The notes under the pieces were generated by a model. That model saw only the letters and a program-made list of their open reading frames with translations. It was not told where the DNA came from and did not search any database. Shown here in pieces: positions 15,147 through 22,654 of a stretch of 34,075 bases of DNA. The translations under genes and the position numbers were made by a program. Position 1 is the stretch's first letter; each line of letters begins with the position of its first letter. Source of the DNA: Mycobacterium sp. KBS0706 (GTDB lineage Bacteria; Pseudomonadota; Alphaproteobacteria; DSM-16000; Inquilinaceae); the NCBI RefSeq assembly GCF_005938675.2, contig NZ_VCCH02000083.1, positions 1 through 34,075 on the forward strand, in the 5' to 3' direction.

Positions 15147-16024
15147 CGATCGCCGCGCGCACCGTCCGCTCCGCCGCCTTTCGGCGCCAGCGCTGGCTCT
15201 TGACCGCCGTGCTGGGCGTCTACTTCGTCTACACCTTCATCCCGCTGCTCTACGTCATCGTCTCGTCGACCAAGACCAATGCCGACCTGTTCGGCACCTT
15301 CGGTCTGTGGTTCGCCGGCGACTTCAACCTGTGGGAGAATCTGCAGGGCCTGTTCACCTACCAGGACGGCGCCTTCGCGCGCTGGCTCCTGAACACCTTC
15401 CTCTACGCCGCGATCTCCGGCCTCGGCGCCGCCCTGCTAGCCACCTGCGCCGGCTATGCCTTCGCCAAGTACCAGTTCCGGGGCAAGACGCTGTTCTTCG
15501 CCCTGGTGCTGGGCGCGGTGATGATCCCGCAGACGGCGCTGTCGGTGCCGCTGTTCCTGATGCTGTCGAAGATCGGGCTGGTCAACACGCCGATTGCGAT
15601 CATCCTGCCGTCGATGGTGTTCCCGCCGGGCGTGTTCCTGATGTGCGTTTATATCGAGGACGCCGTGTCGAACGAGCTGATCGAGGCCGGCCGCGTCGAC
15701 GGCGCCGGCGAGCTGCACATCTTCAGCCGGATCTCCTTCCGCCTGCTGATGCCGGGCTTCGCCACGGTCTTGATCCTCGCCTTCGTGTCGACCTGGAACA
15801 ACTATTTCCTGCCGCTGGTGATGCTCAGCTCGTCGGAATACTTCCCGATCACCGTCGGCCTGTCGCAATGGTACGCCTCGGCCACCTCCGGCAGCGGCGG
15901 CACGGTGCTGTTCACCATCGTCATGGCCGGGGCGCTGGTCAGCGTGCTGCCGGTGATCGCCGCTTTCCTGTTCATGCAACGCTGGTGGCAGGGCGGGCTG
16001 GCGGCGGGCGGGGTGAAGGCCTGA
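15143..16024 (+). CDS. Sugar ABC transporter permease 2 (MalG/UgpE class)
   Basis: This 293-aa inner-membrane permease has the MalG-class pattern: first helix YFVYTFIPLLYVIVSSTK, a KYQFRGKTLFF segment, and MIPQTALSVPLFLMLSKIGLVNT around residue 130. The EAA loop NELIEAGRVDGAGELHIFSRI lies around residues 176-196 (cited as IEAGRVDGAGE). The GTG at 15143 overlaps the permease 1 stop and is preceded by AGGGGG. No ATP-binding subunit gene follows: the next 90 bases are non-coding and the genes after that are unrelated. The importer must therefore borrow an ATPase encoded elsewhere. Confidence 0.92.
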   Translation: MTIAARTVRSAAFRRQRWLLTAVLGVYFVYTFIPLLYVIVSSTKTNADLFGTFGLWFAGDFNLWENLQGLFTYQDGAFARWLLNTFLYAAISGLGAALLATCAGYAFAKYQFRGKTLFFALVLGAVMIPQTALSVPLFLMLSKIGLVNTPIAIILPSMVFPPGVFLMCVYIEDAVSNELIEAGRVDGAGELHIFSRISFRLLMPGFATVLILAFVSTWNNYFLPLVMLSSSEYFPITVGLSQWYASATSGSGGTVLFTIVMAGALVSVLPVIAAFLFMQRWWQGGLAAGGVKA

Positions 16025-16112
16025 ACCACATCACCGACCGACTCGACTCCGACCGACAGGAGGAATAGAACATTTAGCGAACATTAGATGGATCGGGAGC
16101 CGCGAGGCCGCC

Positions 16113-16226
16113 ATGAAGCACCGCAAGGGTCCGTTCAGCGAGGACCTCCGCGCCGCATTCGAGGCGGCGAGGAGCCACCCTATCCGGCCAGCGGCCTCGG
16201 GGAGGCGCCGCCGGCACCTGCGGTGA
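16113..16226 (+). CDS. Candidate 37-aa peptide overlapping the zinc-ribbon gene
   Basis: An ATG at 16113, with GAGG five bases upstream, opens a 37-codon frame whose product begins MKHRKGPFSEDLRAAFEA and ends in a run of Arg. The helical, charged first half looks like protein rather than noise. Its TGA overlaps the GTG of the next gene (GTGA), the junction style used throughout this window. It could be a leader peptide coupled to the zinc-ribbon gene, or the true N-terminus separated by a frameshift. Confidence 0.4.
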   Translation: MKHRKGPFSEDLRAAFEAARSHPIRPAASGRRRRHLR

Positions 16227-16465
16227 GGGATCGGATCCAGGACAATTGGGAGATCGGCCTCCGGCTGTCCGACATCTCGTCCGGCACCATCGTCGTGGCG
16301 AAATGCGGACGCTGCAACCGCCGGCGGCAGCTGGACCGGCGCCGGCTGATCCAGCGCTTCGGCCGCGACGCCCGGCTGCTGCGGCTGGAGCTGGCCTTGC
16401 GCTGCACCGGATGCGGCTCGGAAACCGCCTGCCGGATCGAGCTGCAGGCGGCGCGGCGGGATTGA
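16223..16465 (+). CDS. Small zinc-ribbon protein
   Basis: This 80-aa protein carries two Cys pairs, CGRC in VVAKCGRCNRRRQL and CTGC in ALRCTGCGSET, about 35 residues apart, as in a zinc ribbon. An Arg-rich segment with a likely helix (RRRLIQRFGRDARLLRLEL) lies between them. I chose the GTG at 16223 because it overlaps the stop of the upstream 37-codon frame. The same frame also has an ATG at 16088, which would add 45 low-complexity residues and lacks a ribosome-binding site. Small proteins with this layout occur in alphaproteobacteria without known function; binding of nucleic acid is possible but unproven. Confidence 0.6.
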   Translation: MRDRIQDNWEIGLRLSDISSGTIVVAKCGRCNRRRQLDRRRLIQRFGRDARLLRLELALRCTGCGSETACRIELQAARRD

Positions 16466-16623
16466 CACCCGGAAACGCAATTTGGACTATCAGTGCAGCC
16501 GGTTGGCGACGAGTGCCGTGGCCGCCCGCCCAATGGGTAGAGCCGGCGTTAGCATCAGAATCTTAGGAATAATTTCGTTTAATAATTTCATTTATTATAG
16601 AGAGCAATTTCTGGGAAACAAAA

Positions 16624-17175
16624 ATGGACACTACTATATTTTGGCTCAAACAAAACAAAGATGCAATTGAATCTCTTGGCAATATCATAACTTTTATAGC
16701 TGTGATCCTTGGCGGGATTTGGGCAGTGAATCAATTTACAATAAAGCGGGAATTTGCATCGCAGGTAGAATTCACCGCAGGGATCGAATTTATAGGAGTT
16801 CATACGGATTATTGGATAATAGAAATTATTGCAATGGTTAACAATAAGGGCGGATCTCATCTCAAAATGCATGAATTCATCTTCAAATTGAGATCAATAG
16901 AGAACGAAAATCTCGAAATAGGAGAGAAGAAAGTTAATTTTCAGACAGTTTTCCCTCGTAAACTGAAAACTGGGAGCTGGTTCCCTCCCTCTTGGGAAAA
17001 CACGATGCTAGAGCCCAACACGGAAGTCAGATATTCTCACGTTGCCCATATCCCCATAGAAACCACATTTCTACTCCTGCACGGCCGCATCGGCTATCTT
17101 GTTGGGTTTATCTTTAAGGCACCGATGTTTCACACTGCTGATCGGGTATTTCGCGTTCCCACGGCGACTTCGTGA
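16624..17175 (+). CDS. AT-rich orphan: membrane-anchored protein of unknown function
   Basis: This 183-aa product has one N-terminal membrane helix (about residues 17-37, NIITFIAVILGGIWAVNQF) and a soluble beta-rich domain. That domain includes YWIIEIIAMVNNKGGSHLKMH and a closing HTADRVFRVP. I recall a scattered family of anchored proteins with the same plan: a helix with GGIWA, a strand ending in NKG, and a final 'ERVF.V'. It has no assigned function, and I could not verify the match. The gene and its upstream DNA (from about 16550) are strikingly AT-rich, with codons such as ATA, AAT and TTT that are almost absent from the neighbours, pointing to recent acquisition. The ATG follows GGGA seven bases upstream. 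It is a single gene between unrelated operons. Confidence 0.75.
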   Translation: MDTTIFWLKQNKDAIESLGNIITFIAVILGGIWAVNQFTIKREFASQVEFTAGIEFIGVHTDYWIIEIIAMVNNKGGSHLKMHEFIFKLRSIENENLEIGEKKVNFQTVFPRKLKTGSWFPPSWENTMLEPNTEVRYSHVAHIPIETTFLLLHGRIGYLVGFIFKAPMFHTADRVFRVPTATS

Positions 17176-17503
17176 GCGACGAGTTGGATGACATGTGAAC
17201 AACATCGCTTCCGGAACACCCGCTCATTCCGGGCGAGGGGCGGCCCGTTCTCGCTACAGCCCGCAGCGGGCAGCAACGCCGGGCTGGACGGTGTAGGTGT
17301 CGGTCGCCGGGCTGTAGCTGCGGTAGCGCTGGGAATCGAGATACGGGCCCGAAAGTCAACGCAACGCCCGGCCATCGGCTCCGTCTCTCCGAAGCCGGCG
17401 CGATCAGCTTGAACGTGCGGCGACGATCATTGAAATGCCATGAATCCGGTTGAAACAATGGCGTAGCGAGGCGGTCCGACGATCCGGACTGGGGGGTGAC
17501 GCC
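17176..17503. other. 328-base gap before the macroglobulin locus
   Basis: GC content returns to the genome level here. The gap holds a BA14K-like remnant on the minus strand (17254-17355) and presumably the promoter of the large locus. I could not find a good -35/-10 pair. Confidence 0.5.
17254..17355 (-). pseudogene. C-terminal remnant resembling a BA14K-family protein
   Basis: A minus-strand frame of 33 codons, opened only by a preceding stop, encodes YLDSQRYRSYSPATDTYTV, then PGVAARC and a TAG. The 'RYRSY.PAT.TY......RC' tail is the C-terminal signature of the alphaproteobacterial BA14K/lectin-like family. No signal peptide or N-terminal part is present, so I read it as a decayed gene end. 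Confidence 0.4.
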
Positions 17504-20500
17504 ATGAATGCCCGTCGTTGGATCAAGCTGCTGGGCCTGCTGGCCGCCCTGGCCGCCCCGCCCGCTTTGGCGCAGACCGCGGCCCCCGCGGCGCCCACGG
17601 CCGCGGCGGCCACCGTCGACCAGGACAAGTTTCCCGCCGCCGGCCAGCACGACACGCTGCTGCGCGTGTTGCAGCCGGGCCGGTTCTCGATCCGCGTCCG
17701 CAGCCAGAGCGGCGTCGCCATCCAGCTGGTCGACATGCTGACCGGCCCGTCGGAGCCGATGGGCGAGGCCGGCGCCACCGATGGCCGGCTGGACGTGCTG
17801 CTGGATGTCGGCACCTACAAGCTGCGGCTGTTCGGCGCCAAGGGGGCCGAGGGCGACGCCGCGCTGACGGTCGCCCCGTTCCGCGAGGCCGAAGCTCCGG
17901 CCCTGCGCCCGCGCGACGGCGTGGTGCAGAGCACGGCGCTGGCCGACCTGCAGCAGCGCTCCTTCTGGCTTGCGGTTGAGGCGCCGGGCTTCCTGCGGCT
18001 GGAGGCGGCGGGCCGCAGCCTGGCCGATCTGCGCTTCTGGCGGAACGGCACCGAGCTGGTGCCGCAGACCGGGCGGGTGCGGACCATCGAGCCTGTGGCC
18101 GGCCACCCGATGACCGACATCACCTTCGAAGACACGCTGGAGCCGGGCACCTACCTGGTCACCGCCTATGGCGGCCCGGAAGCGGCCTGGGCCGACGGCG
18201 ACACCACCCAGCCCTTCCACATCCGCTTCGGCGCCGCCGACGCGCTGCTGGCCGGCTGGGTCGGCGGCACGATCGGGCCGTTCGGCCGCGACCTGTACCG
18301 GATCGACGGCAGCGCCCGGCTGTTCCGCCTGGCCCTGCCCGCCCCCGCCGGCGCCGGGCTTCGCGTGTTGGACGGCACCGGAATCGTGTCCGGCGGCGCG
18401 ATCGACAAGAAGAGCCGGGAGCCGACGACGTCGGCCACTTCAGTCGCGTCGCAGACCCCCGGGGACCGCGTGGTCGAGCTGACCGGCGCGGCCGGCCAGG
18501 CCTTCCAGCTGCGGGCGATCGAGTCGCCGAGCGGCATGGCCGTCTCGCAGGCCGGGCAATGGTGGCTGGCGGCCCCGACCGCGGGCTATGGCGGCGACGA
18601 GTTGCCGGCCACCCTGGCGCTGGTCCGCACCGAGAAGGACAAGCCGGCAGTCACGGTCGCCAGCAACGCGCCGCAGATCGGCCCGGGCGCGGCCTGGCGC
18701 CAGCGCTTCAACCTGCGCGGCCCCAGCACGCTGCTGCTGCACGTCACGGCCCCCGGTCCGATCGCCGTGCGCGGCGCCGGCCCGGCGATCCGGCCGTCGA
18801 TCACCGTCCCGAGCGGCGACGTCCAGGCCCCCCGCAGCAGCGGCGCCAGCTCGTCCTGGGACCTGGCGGCCGGCTGGTACATGCTGAAGCTGGACCCGGT
18901 CGACGGCGCCACCGGCATCCTCGACCTGACTGTCGGGCCGCCCGGGCTGGTGCCGCAGGACAGCCGGCCGCTGCAGCCGGCCGATCCGGTGGTCGGCTTC
19001 GGCCCGCAGGGGCTGGCTCAGGGCCAGACGCTGCGGCTGATCGCCAACAGCGGCCCCCAGGCGCGGACCGCGCTGTCGGCCCGGCCCTGGCCGCTCGACC
19101 TCGCCGACGGGCCGCTGGCCGTGACCCAGGGCGCAGGGGAGCCGCTGGGCCTGTCGCTGAAGCACCCGGCCGACGGCACGCTGCTGCGGACCGAGGTCGG
19201 CGCCGGCACCACCGAGCTGAAGCCCTCGCCGGTCAAGGCCAGCGCCACCAGCGCCGACCTGACCCTGCCGGCGCCGGACAAGCCGCGCACCACGATCCTC
19301 TCCTGGCGGCCGCCCGCGGCGCCGCTGCCGGACCCGGCCGTCACCCCGCCGCCGCCGCTGACCGCGCTGCAGGCCGGCAAGCCCGCCTGGTTCGACCTGG
19401 ACCGCGACGCCGAGCGGAGCTTCGCCCTGGCAGTGGCCGATGGCGGCCTGTACCGGGTCGAGACGCTGGGCCGGCTGCGCACCAGCGGGTCGATCGGCAC
19501 GCCCTTCATCGCCTCGCTGGGCGAGGCCGCGGCCAATGGCGCCGGCCAGAACATGCTGCTGCAGCAGTATCTGCGGGCCGGCCGCTACCGCGTCACCGCC
19601 AAGGCCGAGGACGGCACCGGCCGGGTCGGCATCACCGCCCGCCCCACCCCGATGCTGTCCGGCGCGGCGCTGGTGCCCGCCGGCACCGTGCGCGCTGCCC
19701 TGCCCGCCGGCAGCGGCATCCTGTTCCCGGTCGATATCCCGGCCGACGGCCAATACCGGCTGGAGATCCTGGGCCTGGACCGCAGTTTCACCGCCCGCCT
19801 CGAGGATGCCGAGGGCTGGCCGCTGCTGGCCGCCGGCGACCTGTCGGGGCTGGAGCAGGCGCTGGCCGCCGGCCGCTACAGCCTGATGATCCTGCCCGAG
19901 GCGGTCGACACCCGCGTGGTCGCCCGCCTGACCCGGATCGAGCCCGAGATGGCGCTGGAGGGCCACGGCCCGCACCCGCTGCCCTTCGACGCCGACCAGG
20001 CCTTCCAGTGGCGCGAGCCGGCGGGGCGCGGGGATCCGCGCACGCCGGACCAGTGGGACTTCGCCCTGGCCGGCCCGGCCAAGGCCACCCTGATCCTGAG
20101 CGACGGCATGGTCGCCGAGCTGCGCCGGCTGGCCCCGCCCGAGGCCGCGCCGGTGGCCCGGTTCAGCAGCAGCGCCGCCTTCGCCGGCGAGCTGCCGGCC
20201 GGGCGCTACCGGGTCGAGGCCACCAGCCTGGGCCGCAACGACCGGCTGGACTACACCCTGTCGCTGCACACCGACGAGTTGCAGCCTGACGCGGTGCGCG
20301 AGGTCCCGCTGCCCTCGACCGTGCCGTTCAGCATCGCCACCGACCGGGTGGTCAGCCTGACCAGCTTCGGCGGCCTCGACGTCAAGGCCGTGCTGCGCGA
20401 CGCCCAGGGCCAGGTGCTGGGCCGCTTCGACGACCGCGACGGCGACTGGAACATCGCCGTGTCGCAGTACCTGCCGGCCGGCCGCTACACGCTCGACCTC

Positions 20501-22654
20501 GTCCAGGTCGAGGCGGCCACGACCTCCAGCTCCAGTGACGAATCGAGCGACAGCTCGGACGAGTCGAGCGATTCAGAGGATTCGGGCGACAGTTCCGGGC
20601 CGACCACCGAGCTGCGGCTGTCGCTGCCGGCCGAGGACGGCGCCGTGGCCGCGGCCCAACCGTCCGGGACGGTCGAGCTGACCGGCCCGACGGTGCACCG
20701 CCTGGCGATGCCGGCGGCCGCCGCCGGCAGCCTGATGGTTGCCGCCGCCACCTCCTCCGCCGAGCTGATGCTGGCGTTGGAGCGCCAGGGCGCCGACGGC
20801 GCCTGGGCCAGCGTGGCGATCGACCGCGGCCTGGCCCCCGCCGTCGCCGTGCCGGCGGATGGCGATGCCTCCCGGCCCTGGCGCGCTTCGGTCTGGACCG
20901 TCGATGGCGGCGGCCAGCCGCTGCGCTTCGCCGCCCGATTGGTCGACGCGCAGCCGCAGCAGCCCGGCGCGGTCGCCCTGGCGCCCCTGGCGCTGGACGG
21001 CCTGCCGCAGACCCTGGCCGCCGCCCTGGTCGCCGCCCCCGGCGCCGGGCTGCAGCGGATCGACGGCGCCGACCTCGATGGCGGGCTGTGGCAGGGTTCC
21101 GCCCCCGGCTGGGCGCTGCGGCCGCTGACCGCACCTGTGCTGGCGCCGCAATCCGACCGGCTGTGGCTGCTGGGCCGCACGGCGCAGCCGGCGAAGCCGA
21201 CCCTGGCGCCGCTGGCCACTGACCCGGCCCGCTCCACCGCGCTGGACCTCGCCGCCGGCGAGGCCGCGACCCTGCCGCCGTTCCCGGCGCAGCCCGGCCG
21301 GCTGCGGGCCTGGCTGGCGCGCTCCGGCGACGGCCAGCCCGGGCTCGACGCCGGGCTCGGCATGGGCGTGGCCGCCGGCGAGGCCTTCGCCCTGGGCGCG
21401 CCCTCCGCGCCGCTGACCATCCGCAATGCGGCCGGGGCCGGCGCCCTGCGGCTGGAGCTAACCGGCCTGGACCTCGCCCTCGCCGCCGAGCGCCGCGCCG
21501 ATGCCGCCCTATCCGCCACGCTGGCCCCGGGCAGCGCCCTGCCGGTGACCCTGCCCGCCGGGGCGAAGCGGCTGCGGCTGGACCTGCCGGCCGGCGTCGC
21601 CGCCATCGCCGGCTGGAAAGCCCCGGAGGCCGAAACCGCCTGGGCCGGCGACACGCCCGCCAGCTGGTCGCTGGACGGTGCCTGGACCGAGCTGCTGCTG
21701 GTCAACACCGGCGCCAAGCCCGCCCCCGTCTCGCTGGCGCAGATCCCCGACCCGTCGCCCACCCCGGCGCTGGCCACCGACACGGTGATGAAGCGCTTCT
21801 TCGGCGCCGAGGGCTCGGTGCTGCTGGCACTGCCGGACGGCACCGGCCCGGGCCACCGCCTGATCGTCGCCGGCGCCGCCGAGGCCACCGTGATCGGCCG
21901 CGACGGGCATGTGGCCAGCGGCCGCCGGATCCACCTGACCGGCCCAGGCCTGGTGGTGCTGCGCCACGATGCCGGCCTGGTCGCCGCCTGGATGGAGGCC
22001 AATGAGTACGGCCCATGGCCGCAGCCGGAGCTGCAGGAGGCGCCGCTGCCCGGCATCCTGCCGCTGGCCGGCGAGGCCATGACCCTGCGGGTGACATCGC
22101 CGCAACCGGCGCTGCTGACCGCCCGCACCACCGCGCCGGTGATCCTGGCCGCCGACATCGACGCGCCGGAGCTGTTCCCGGCCGGGGCGGAGTTCCACCG
22201 CTACTTGCAGGATGCGTCGTTGCTGCGCCTGTTCTCGCCGCAGGACGGGCCGCTGTCCGGCTCGATCGAGCTGGGGGCGACGCCGATCGCGCCGCTGGCC
22301 GAGGGCGTCGGCGACCCGGTCACCGTAGCGTCCGGCGGCACCGCCCTGTTCGGCTTCACGGTCGAGAAGGACAGCGACATCGGCATCGGCATCCGGGCCG
22401 AGCCCGACCGCGCCCGCGTCCGGCTGCTCGACGCCGACGGCAAGCCCCTGGGCGACGGGGTGGTGCAGATGCGCCATTTGACCCCCGGCCGCTACCTGAT
22501 CGAGGCGCAGGTGCCGCCTGACGCCCCGGCCACGCTGGTGCGCCCGGCGGTGGTCGGCATCAAGGCCCGGCCGAGCGGGCCGCCCGAGGATGTGATCCGC
22601 GGCTATCTGGACCTGGCCGGGCTGGCCCCGGCGACCCATGCGAGAGGCAAGTGA
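17504..22654 (+). CDS. Very large secreted protein with repeated PPC-like modules; macroglobulin-locus partner
   Basis: This 1716-aa protein starts at an ATG with GGGGGGTG five bases upstream. Its Sec signal peptide (KLLGLLAALAAPPALAQ) should be cleaved near residue 24. I recognise no enzyme domain. At least nine copies of a short hallmark, (L)x(A/P)G(R/T)(Y/F)xxxx, recur near residues 57, 101, 213, 456, 690, 788, 897, 990 and 1660: LQPGRFSIRV, LEPGTYLVTAYG, LAAGWYMLKL, LRAGRYRVTA, LPAGRYRVEA, LPAGRYTLDL and LTPGRYLIEA. This is how strands of pre-peptidase C-terminal (PPC) and related beta-sandwich domains look. A Ser/Asp/Glu run lies at about residues 1006-1032. The TGA overlaps the start of the macroglobulin gene (TGATG), so the two products are translationally coupled. 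A structural or binding partner in the periplasm is inference. Confidence 0.85.
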   Translation: MNARRWIKLLGLLAALAAPPALAQTAAPAAPTAAAATVDQDKFPAAGQHDTLLRVLQPGRFSIRVRSQSGVAIQLVDMLTGPSEPMGEAGATDGRLDVLLDVGTYKLRLFGAKGAEGDAALTVAPFREAEAPALRPRDGVVQSTALADLQQRSFWLAVEAPGFLRLEAAGRSLADLRFWRNGTELVPQTGRVRTIEPVAGHPMTDITFEDTLEPGTYLVTAYGGPEAAWADGDTTQPFHIRFGAADALLAGWVGGTIGPFGRDLYRIDGSARLFRLALPAPAGAGLRVLDGTGIVSGGAIDKKSREPTTSATSVASQTPGDRVVELTGAAGQAFQLRAIESPSGMAVSQAGQWWLAAPTAGYGGDELPATLALVRTEKDKPAVTVASNAPQIGPGAAWRQRFNLRGPSTLLLHVTAPGPIAVRGAGPAIRPSITVPSGDVQAPRSSGASSSWDLAAGWYMLKLDPVDGATGILDLTVGPPGLVPQDSRPLQPADPVVGFGPQGLAQGQTLRLIANSGPQARTALSARPWPLDLADGPLAVTQGAGEPLGLSLKHPADGTLLRTEVGAGTTELKPSPVKASATSADLTLPAPDKPRTTILSWRPPAAPLPDPAVTPPPPLTALQAGKPAWFDLDRDAERSFALAVADGGLYRVETLGRLRTSGSIGTPFIASLGEAAANGAGQNMLLQQYLRAGRYRVTAKAEDGTGRVGITARPTPMLSGAALVPAGTVRAALPAGSGILFPVDIPADGQYRLEILGLDRSFTARLEDAEGWPLLAAGDLSGLEQALAAGRYSLMILPEAVDTRVVARLTRIEPEMALEGHGPHPLPFDADQAFQWREPAGRGDPRTPDQWDFALAGPAKATLILSDGMVAELRRLAPPEAAPVARFSSSAAFAGELPAGRYRVEATSLGRNDRLDYTLSLHTDELQPDAVREVPLPSTVPFSIATDRVVSLTSFGGLDVKAVLRDAQGQVLGRFDDRDGDWNIAVSQYLPAGRYTLDLVQVEAATTSSSSDESSDSSDESSDSEDSGDSSGPTTELRLSLPAEDGAVAAAQPSGTVELTGPTVHRLAMPAAAAGSLMVAAATSSAELMLALERQGADGAWASVAIDRGLAPAVAVPADGDASRPWRASVWTVDGGGQPLRFAARLVDAQPQQPGAVALAPLALDGLPQTLAAALVAAPGAGLQRIDGADLDGGLWQGSAPGWALRPLTAPVLAPQSDRLWLLGRTAQPAKPTLAPLATDPARSTALDLAAGEAATLPPFPAQPGRLRAWLARSGDGQPGLDAGLGMGVAAGEAFALGAPSAPLTIRNAAGAGALRLELTGLDLALAAERRADAALSATLAPGSALPVTLPAGAKRLRLDLPAGVAAIAGWKAPEAETAWAGDTPASWSLDGAWTELLLVNTGAKPAPVSLAQIPDPSPTPALATDTVMKRFFGAEGSVLLALPDGTGPGHRLIVAGAAEATVIGRDGHVASGRRIHLTGPGLVVLRHDAGLVAAWMEANEYGPWPQPELQEAPLPGILPLAGEAMTLRVTSPQPALLTARTTAPVILAADIDAPELFPAGAEFHRYLQDASLLRLFSPQDGPLSGSIELGATPIAPLAEGVGDPVTVASGGTALFGFTVEKDSDIGIGIRAEPDRARVRLLDADGKPLGDGVVQMRHLTPGRYLIEAQVPPDAPATLVRPAVVGIKARPSGPPEDVIRGYLDLAGLAPATHARGK

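Noticed and set aside
18440..20269. Long minus-strand open frame opposite the giant secreted protein.
   Set aside because: Low-complexity Gln/Arg/Gly composition with no domain and no start signal; it mirrors the coding strand.
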